49,575 nt of DNA from Rubritalea profundi (GTDB lineage: Bacteria > Verrucomicrobiota > Verrucomicrobiia > Verrucomicrobiales > Akkermansiaceae), in NCBI RefSeq assembly GCF_002954445.1, contig NZ_MQWA01000001.1, positions 1,599,954 to 1,649,528 on the forward strand, in the 5' to 3' direction. Position 1 is the stretch's first letter. Every line of letters starts with the position of its first letter. The notes below the pieces were generated by a model. The model had not been told where the DNA came from, ran no database searches, and saw nothing but the letters and a program-made list of their open reading frames with translations. Of the stretch, positions 46,080 to 49,575 are shown piece by piece. The position numbers and the translations under genes were made by a program.

Positions 46080-46721
46080 ATGAAAACAACACTATTCACA
46101 CTCGCCGGAGCCACCACATTACTACTCGTATCCTGTGAAAACCCAGCCGACAACTCCACAGAAGCGACCGTCTCTGAAGCCAAAGAAGTCTCCACAGCAG
46201 CAGCCACTGGCCAGAAATGGAGCTTCACTGATAATTCAGCTATCACCTTCGTTGGCTCCAAAGTCACAGGAAGCCACGAAGGTGGATTCAAAGAATTCTC
46301 AGGACATTTCTACGTCGATGGCGACACACTTTCCGCTAGTGGCCATGAAGTAGTCATCGATATGACCAGCACCTTCGCAGATGACCCAAAGCTCCAAGGC
46401 CACCTAATCTCTGCTGACTTCTTCAATGTGGAAGCCATCCCTACCAGCACCTTCACCGTCACTGCTCTCGAAGCCAAAACAGGAGCAAAGGGTGAGACCC
46501 ACCTGCTCACAGGAAACTTCAATTTCCACGGCGTCACCAAGTCGATCGACATTCCTGTCACCGTCACACAATCCGCTGAATCCATCAACCTGAAGGCAGA
46601 CTTTTTCATCAATCGTTTCGACTTCGATGTGAAATACCCAGGCATGCAAGACGACCTCATCAACGAAGAAGTAGTCATCCGCTTTGACCTCAACGCAAAA
46701 CCAACAGCGACAGAAGGCTAA
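46080..46721 (+). CDS. YceI family lipoprotein
   Basis: This encodes 213 residues. The lipobox LVSC gives Cys19 as the lipidation site. A short linker precedes the YceI lipocalin-like barrel: WSFTDNSAITFVGSKVTG, VDGDTLSASGHEVVIDMTST, LISADFFNVEAIPTSTFTVT and a C-terminal FDVKYPG. YceI proteins bind isoprenoid or amphiphilic ligands in the periplasm. It is the middle gene of pirin-yceI-doxX. The start uses ATG at 46080, directly at the signal peptide. Confidence 0.92.
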   Translation: MKTTLFTLAGATTLLLVSCENPADNSTEATVSEAKEVSTAAATGQKWSFTDNSAITFVGSKVTGSHEGGFKEFSGHFYVDGDTLSASGHEVVIDMTSTFADDPKLQGHLISADFFNVEAIPTSTFTVTALEAKTGAKGETHLLTGNFNFHGVTKSIDIPVTVTQSAESINLKADFFINRFDFDVKYPGMQDDLINEEVVIRFDLNAKPTATEG

Positions 46722-46792
46722 ATCTAGCATATATCCAATTCTGGGACGTGTTTTAGATAAACGCGTCCCAGATTGAACAACCCTATATTATC

Positions 46793-47182
46793 ATGAAAAA
46801 ACTACCTAGCACCGCCGCAGTCCTCCTCGGTCTCGGCTTCATCACCTTTGGCCTCAACCATTTTCTAAACTTCATGCCAGCGGGCGGACCAACGGAAGAA
46901 GGCTCGGCTAAAGCCATGTTCTTCGGCGCCATTGTTCCTACAGGATTTTTGACCTTTGTTAAGATCTTCGAAATCACAGGTGGTCTCCTCGTTGCCATTC
47001 CCAAGACGCGCAATATTGGACTGCTGATACTCGGTCCTATCATTATCAACATCCTCGCCATCAACATCCTCATCATCGGTGGTGGTGCGGTCTTCCAACC
47101 ACCCGTCATTGTGATCTCAGTCCTCTCTGCCTATTTACTGTTCGCAGCCAAGAACAAGTTCCTCGGCCTACTCGGTGACTAG
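46793..47182 (+). CDS. DoxX-like small membrane protein
   Basis: This encodes 129 residues with four hydrophobic helices: AAVLLGLGFITFGLNHFLNF, then VPTGFLTFVKIFEITGGLL, the long Ile/Leu-rich GLLILGPIIINILAINILII and VIVISVLSAYLLFAA. The motif FKIFEITGGLLLA-type (here VKIFEITGGLLVA) and NHF are typical of DoxX/DUF417-like proteins. It lies 71 bases after yceI and precedes a terminator, so it ends this operon. DoxX relatives join membrane thiol-redox complexes. Confidence 0.88.
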   Translation: MKKLPSTAAVLLGLGFITFGLNHFLNFMPAGGPTEEGSAKAMFFGAIVPTGFLTFVKIFEITGGLLVAIPKTRNIGLLILGPIIINILAINILIIGGGAVFQPPVIVISVLSAYLLFAAKNKFLGLLGD

Positions 47183-47217
47183 TTCCCAGCACAAGAACAT
47201 TACCTAACAAACTATTG

Positions 47218-47245
47218 AAGCCCTAGCAATGCTAGGGCTTTTTTT
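47218..47245 (+). terminator. Rho-independent terminator after doxX
   Basis: A 10-bp stem (47218-47227 with 47231-47240), a loop of three bases and seven T residues (47239-47245). Confidence 0.92.
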
Positions 47246-47441
47246 GTGCTCTTATCCATCCATGAACCGAATACATCTAAACCATCAACCAGAGGCATTT
47301 ACCCGCTAGATCTAGTTGCTAGATGAGTACAATTTGTACTTAAAATAAAGAACCATTCATCTAAAATAACGGACAGCAAAAATTTCCATTTTTTTAGCGT
47401 CAACCAATGAAAATGGCACAACGAATGCTGTGCGCTATTGC

Positions 47442-48293
47442 ATGGCTACAACAGTTCAAAAATACGAAAAAGTAGGTTTCCTTCTCGATATGGATGGAGT
47501 TATCTACAAAGGCAAGGACCTCATCGAAGGCTCAGCAGCTTTTCTTAAGAAACTTCGGCAGTTAGAAATACCCTACCTCTTTCTTACTAACAACAGTCAA
47601 CGCACTCGGCGTGACATGGCTCTCAGACTCAACCGCCTCGGTATCCCAGCAGCACCAAAAGACATCTTCACCTGCGGCATCTCCACCGCACGTTTTCTCG
47701 CCGAGAAAAAGCCAAACGCCACCGCCTACGTCATCGGCGAAAATGGACTAGGCTCCGCCCTCCACGAGAATGGTATCTCAGTGGTCGACGATGATGCGGA
47801 CTTCGTCGTTATCGGTGAAGGTCGAACCATGAATTTTGAAAATATAGAGAAAGCTGTTAGACTCGTCTATAATGGTGCTTCCTTAATAGCAACCAACCTC
47901 GACACCACCTGCCCGACCGACCAAGGAATCCGCCCAGGCTGTGGAGCCATCGTAGCAATGATCGAGGCAGCCACCGGGAAAAAAGCCTTTTCTCTAGGCA
48001 AGCCATCGCCAGTCATGATGCGCATGGCACGCAAGACGCTAGGCCTGCGCACTGATGAAACAATCATGGTCGGCGACACGATGTACACCGACGTGCTGGG
48101 TGCTGTAGAAATGGGATACCGCTCAGCTCTGGTACTCAGCGGCCACACCACCGAAAATGATGTCGCTCATTACGCGTACAGACCAGACATCATAGCACCC
48201 TGTTTAAATGATCTTCCAGAATCGTTCTTCCTAAAACCATTATCAGGTCAGACTGCTGAGCCAGCCCTCCCTGAAATGGCCAATGCTTCTTAA
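47442..48293 (+). CDS. HAD-IIA family hydrolase (NagD-like phosphatase)
   Basis: This encodes 283 residues from ATG 47442; a GTG at 47430 is an alternative. Motif I is LLDMDGVIY (Asp16, Asp18), motif II is FLTNNSQRTRRD, motif III Lys is in LGKPSPVMM, and motif IV is MVGDTMYTD. The cap region and the spacing fit the HAD-IIA group of sugar or nucleotide phosphatases such as NagD. It would hydrolyse a phosphomonoester in the cytoplasm with Mg2+. It is monocistronic, with an A/T-rich promoter region and the palindrome GTACAATTTGTAC at about 47326-47338. Confidence 0.92.
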   Translation: MATTVQKYEKVGFLLDMDGVIYKGKDLIEGSAAFLKKLRQLEIPYLFLTNNSQRTRRDMALRLNRLGIPAAPKDIFTCGISTARFLAEKKPNATAYVIGENGLGSALHENGISVVDDDADFVVIGEGRTMNFENIEKAVRLVYNGASLIATNLDTTCPTDQGIRPGCGAIVAMIEAATGKKAFSLGKPSPVMMRMARKTLGLRTDETIMVGDTMYTDVLGAVEMGYRSALVLSGHTTENDVAHYAYRPDIIAPCLNDLPESFFLKPLSGQTAEPALPEMANAS

Positions 48294-48488
48294 TGCACGC
48301 TTGTACTAGATCTATACCTCAATGGCACGTAGTTAAGCTAAATATGACATGAGCTTATACCGCTTAGAGTTCCAAAAGAGACTAATGCCGGAGTGATTTC
48401 TCGATAAATCAAGGCTCGACGAAGGAATGGCATAAGAGCAGATCTCTTGAGTTCCCATCATTCATATCTGCCCATCTTTTCTGTTCTA
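48294..48488. other. Intergenic region
   Basis: Nothing recognised in this stretch, which precedes the palindromic element. Confidence 0.5.
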
Positions 48489-48694
48489 ATACCATTTTCA
48501 CAGTTACCTTGGAGTAATGATTGGTTTTGAGTTGGTGATTTGTCAGCCAAGCTGAATTCTTATATAACGCTGAATCTTTCCCATTCTAGCGGCGTTCTTC
48601 GTCAGTCACATAGCTCGCTATGCTCTTTCCTTGAGCCTTGCTAGAATAGAAAACCTTCAGTGTCATTACCCCAATCTAACCATTCAAATGGTAT
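48489..48694. mobile_element. MITE-like palindromic element, 206 bp
   Basis: The outer 32 bases (48489-48520 and 48663-48694) are inverted repeats matching at 25 of 32 positions, with outer ATACCATTT and inner GTAATGA blocks. Inside, ATTCTAGC/GCTAGAAT (48583-48590 and 48640-48647) and a perfect CATAGC/GCTATG hairpin (48609-48622) continue the symmetry. No coding sequence is inside. It lies 61 bases upstream of the toxin-antitoxin pair and could affect its expression. No known family is assigned. Confidence 0.65.
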
Positions 48695-48755
48695 AAATCA
48701 TTGAGTCATAAAATAAAAGTTTGCTGAAGCGCACGTTATAGCGCACGCTAGCTAC

Positions 48756-48998
48756 ATGAAGACGATCACCGCAACATCAGCCCGCTCCGATCTATATAGA
48801 CTAATCGACTCCGCTCAGTCCACGCATGAGCCAGTGCAGATCACAGGCAAGCGGGGAAATGTGGTATTGGTCGCTGAAGACGATTGGCGCGCGATTCAAG
48901 AGACGCTTTATCTACTGGGTATTCCCGGCATGAGAGATTCAATCGTCAAGGGGATGGCTGAGCCGATTGAAGATTGTGCAGAGGAGATTGATTTGTGA
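48756..48998 (+). CDS. Antitoxin, Phd/YefM family
   Basis: This encodes 80 residues with the YefM N-terminal DNA-binding pattern MKTITATSARSDLYRLIDSA and ITGKRGNVVLVAEDDWRAIQ. The C-terminal half (QETLYLLGIPGMRDSIVKGM) wraps the toxin in this family. It overlaps the toxin gene by 4 bases. The pair should be autoregulated by antitoxin binding at its own promoter, in the region just downstream of the palindromic element. Confidence 0.92.
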   Translation: MKTITATSARSDLYRLIDSAQSTHEPVQITGKRGNVVLVAEDDWRAIQETLYLLGIPGMRDSIVKGMAEPIEDCAEEIDL

Positions 48999-49258
48999 GT
49001 TACACATTAGTCTATACTCAGCAAGCTCGGAAGGACGCAAAGAAGCTCAAGGGTTCGCACTTGTCCGAGAAGGCGAAAGAGCTCCTCGAGATTATAAAAG
49101 AAGACCCCTATGCTGATCCACCTCCGTTTGAAGCATTAGTAGGTGATCTTAAGGGCGCGTATTCTAGGCGTATTAATATCCAGCACAGATTGGTGTATAT
49201 GGTTTCAGATGGCGATCCAGTGATCAAGGTGTTACGCTTGTGGAGTCACTACGAATAA
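48995..49258 (+). CDS. Toxin, YoeB/Txe family mRNA interferase
   Basis: This encodes 87 residues starting with GTG at 48995, overlapping the antitoxin stop by 4 bases. The RelE/YoeB fold residues include Lys-rich YTQQARKDAKKLKGS, EDPYADPPPFEALVGDLKGA and the C-terminal YSRRINIQHRLVYMV and SHYE. The Arg, His and Tyr near the end are those used in ribosome-dependent mRNA cleavage. A complete toxin-antitoxin module. Confidence 0.92.
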   Translation: MSYTLVYTQQARKDAKKLKGSHLSEKAKELLEIIKEDPYADPPPFEALVGDLKGAYSRRINIQHRLVYMVSDGDPVIKVLRLWSHYE

Positions 49259-49332
49259 AGCAAACCCAAAGCTAGCTCCACATCAGAGTGATAGTGGAAC
49301 GTGAGAGTTTTATACATGGGTCAGAATAAATT

Positions 49333-49569
49333 ATGCATATTTTAAACTTAGAGGAAGCACCCTCTCGTATCGAGCAACTTGCGCAGTGGCATCACAGCGA
49401 GTGGTCACATTTAAGTAGCGATGGTCGTCTTGAAACTCGTATCCATAAAATGACATCCTATCTTGGCGATGATTTTATACCCACCACCTACATCGGTGAG
49501 AAAGAAGGCGAATTAGTTGGCTCCGCAGCCATAAAAACAAAAAAAGACAGACTAATAAAAATAATATAA
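49333..49569 (+). CDS. GNAT acetyltransferase N-terminal fragment
   Basis: This encodes 78 residues. The start MHILNLEEAPSRIEQLAQWH and the segment DDFIPTTYIGEKEGELVGSA match the beginning of a GNAT-type acetyltransferase. The acetyl-CoA binding motif, expected downstream, is absent. The frame breaks into a Lys/Ile-rich end encoded by A-rich sequence from about 49527. The tail may be a contig-end artefact or a genuine truncation. Confidence 0.6.
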   Translation: MHILNLEEAPSRIEQLAQWHHSEWSHLSSDGRLETRIHKMTSYLGDDFIPTTYIGEKEGELVGSAAIKTKKDRLIKII

Positions 49570-49575
49570 AAAAAG

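Overview
The window looks like a piece of a marine, heterotrophic member of the Verrucomicrobiota (PVC group), probably Verrucomicrobiales. This is inferred from gene content, with no rRNA gene to confirm it. The signs are formylglycine-type sulfatases, a Tat-exported Gfo/Idh/MocA oxidoreductase, pseudopilin-like and VHL-beta-like proteins, many small secreted proteins, weak Shine-Dalgarno signals and dispersed intergenic repeats. I see no rRNA, tRNA or CRISPR array. The right edge ends in A-rich sequence inside a truncated gene and may be a contig end.

Layout. Positions 1-5900 hold the tail of an unknown gene, a small secreted protein, a possible structured RNA (826-953), a broken sulfatase, a Gfo/Idh/MocA oxidoreductase and an IS481-type element with a frameshifted transposase. 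Positions 5911-17309 are a sugar-acid and pentose island. It has a solute-binding-like protein, a D-2-hydroxyacid dehydrogenase, gluconokinase, an Ldh-family dehydrogenase, uronate isomerase (frameshifted) and an SDR in one direction. A sulfatase and araD-araB lie in the other, followed by an FMN-dependent hydroxyacid oxidase. Together they suggest breakdown of sulfated, uronate- and arabinose-bearing algal polysaccharide. araA, mannonate dehydratase and KDG kinase are absent, so the routes must be completed elsewhere. Positions 17731-30180 are mixed: a CNNM/CBS protein, class II aldolase, a Tat-exported Asp/Glu-racemase-like protein next to an OprB-type porin, a pseudopilin-like pseudogene, a PhnA-like zinc ribbon, a lipoprotein, NnrS, a broken HEAT-like/VHL-beta gene and a DUF3500-type protein.

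Positions 30876-34021 hold a Ser/His-repeat lipoprotein, a small argS 3-prime fragment, a secreted amidohydrolase whose 5-prime end is duplicated about 5.3 kb away, and an unknown protein. Positions 34226-39086 (minus) are a tightly coupled four-gene unit: DUF3604, a PPIase-like protein, a HupE/UreJ-like protein and a secreted alpha-helical protein. This is the best candidate here for a poorly described system. Positions 39239-42982 (minus) are a lipase, DUF4105 and M42 peptidase run. Positions 43072-47182 are a redox cluster: an old-yellow-enzyme reductase and a LysR regulator diverging from pirin, YceI and DoxX. The window ends with a HAD phosphatase, a 206-bp MITE-like palindromic element, a YefM/YoeB-type toxin-antitoxin pair and a truncated GNAT.

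Two themes cut across the window. Five genes are disrupted (three in-frame TAG codons in two genes; single-base or dinucleotide shifts in three others), so decay or base-calling error must be considered. Several dispersed intergenic repeat families occupy most of the long non-coding gaps.
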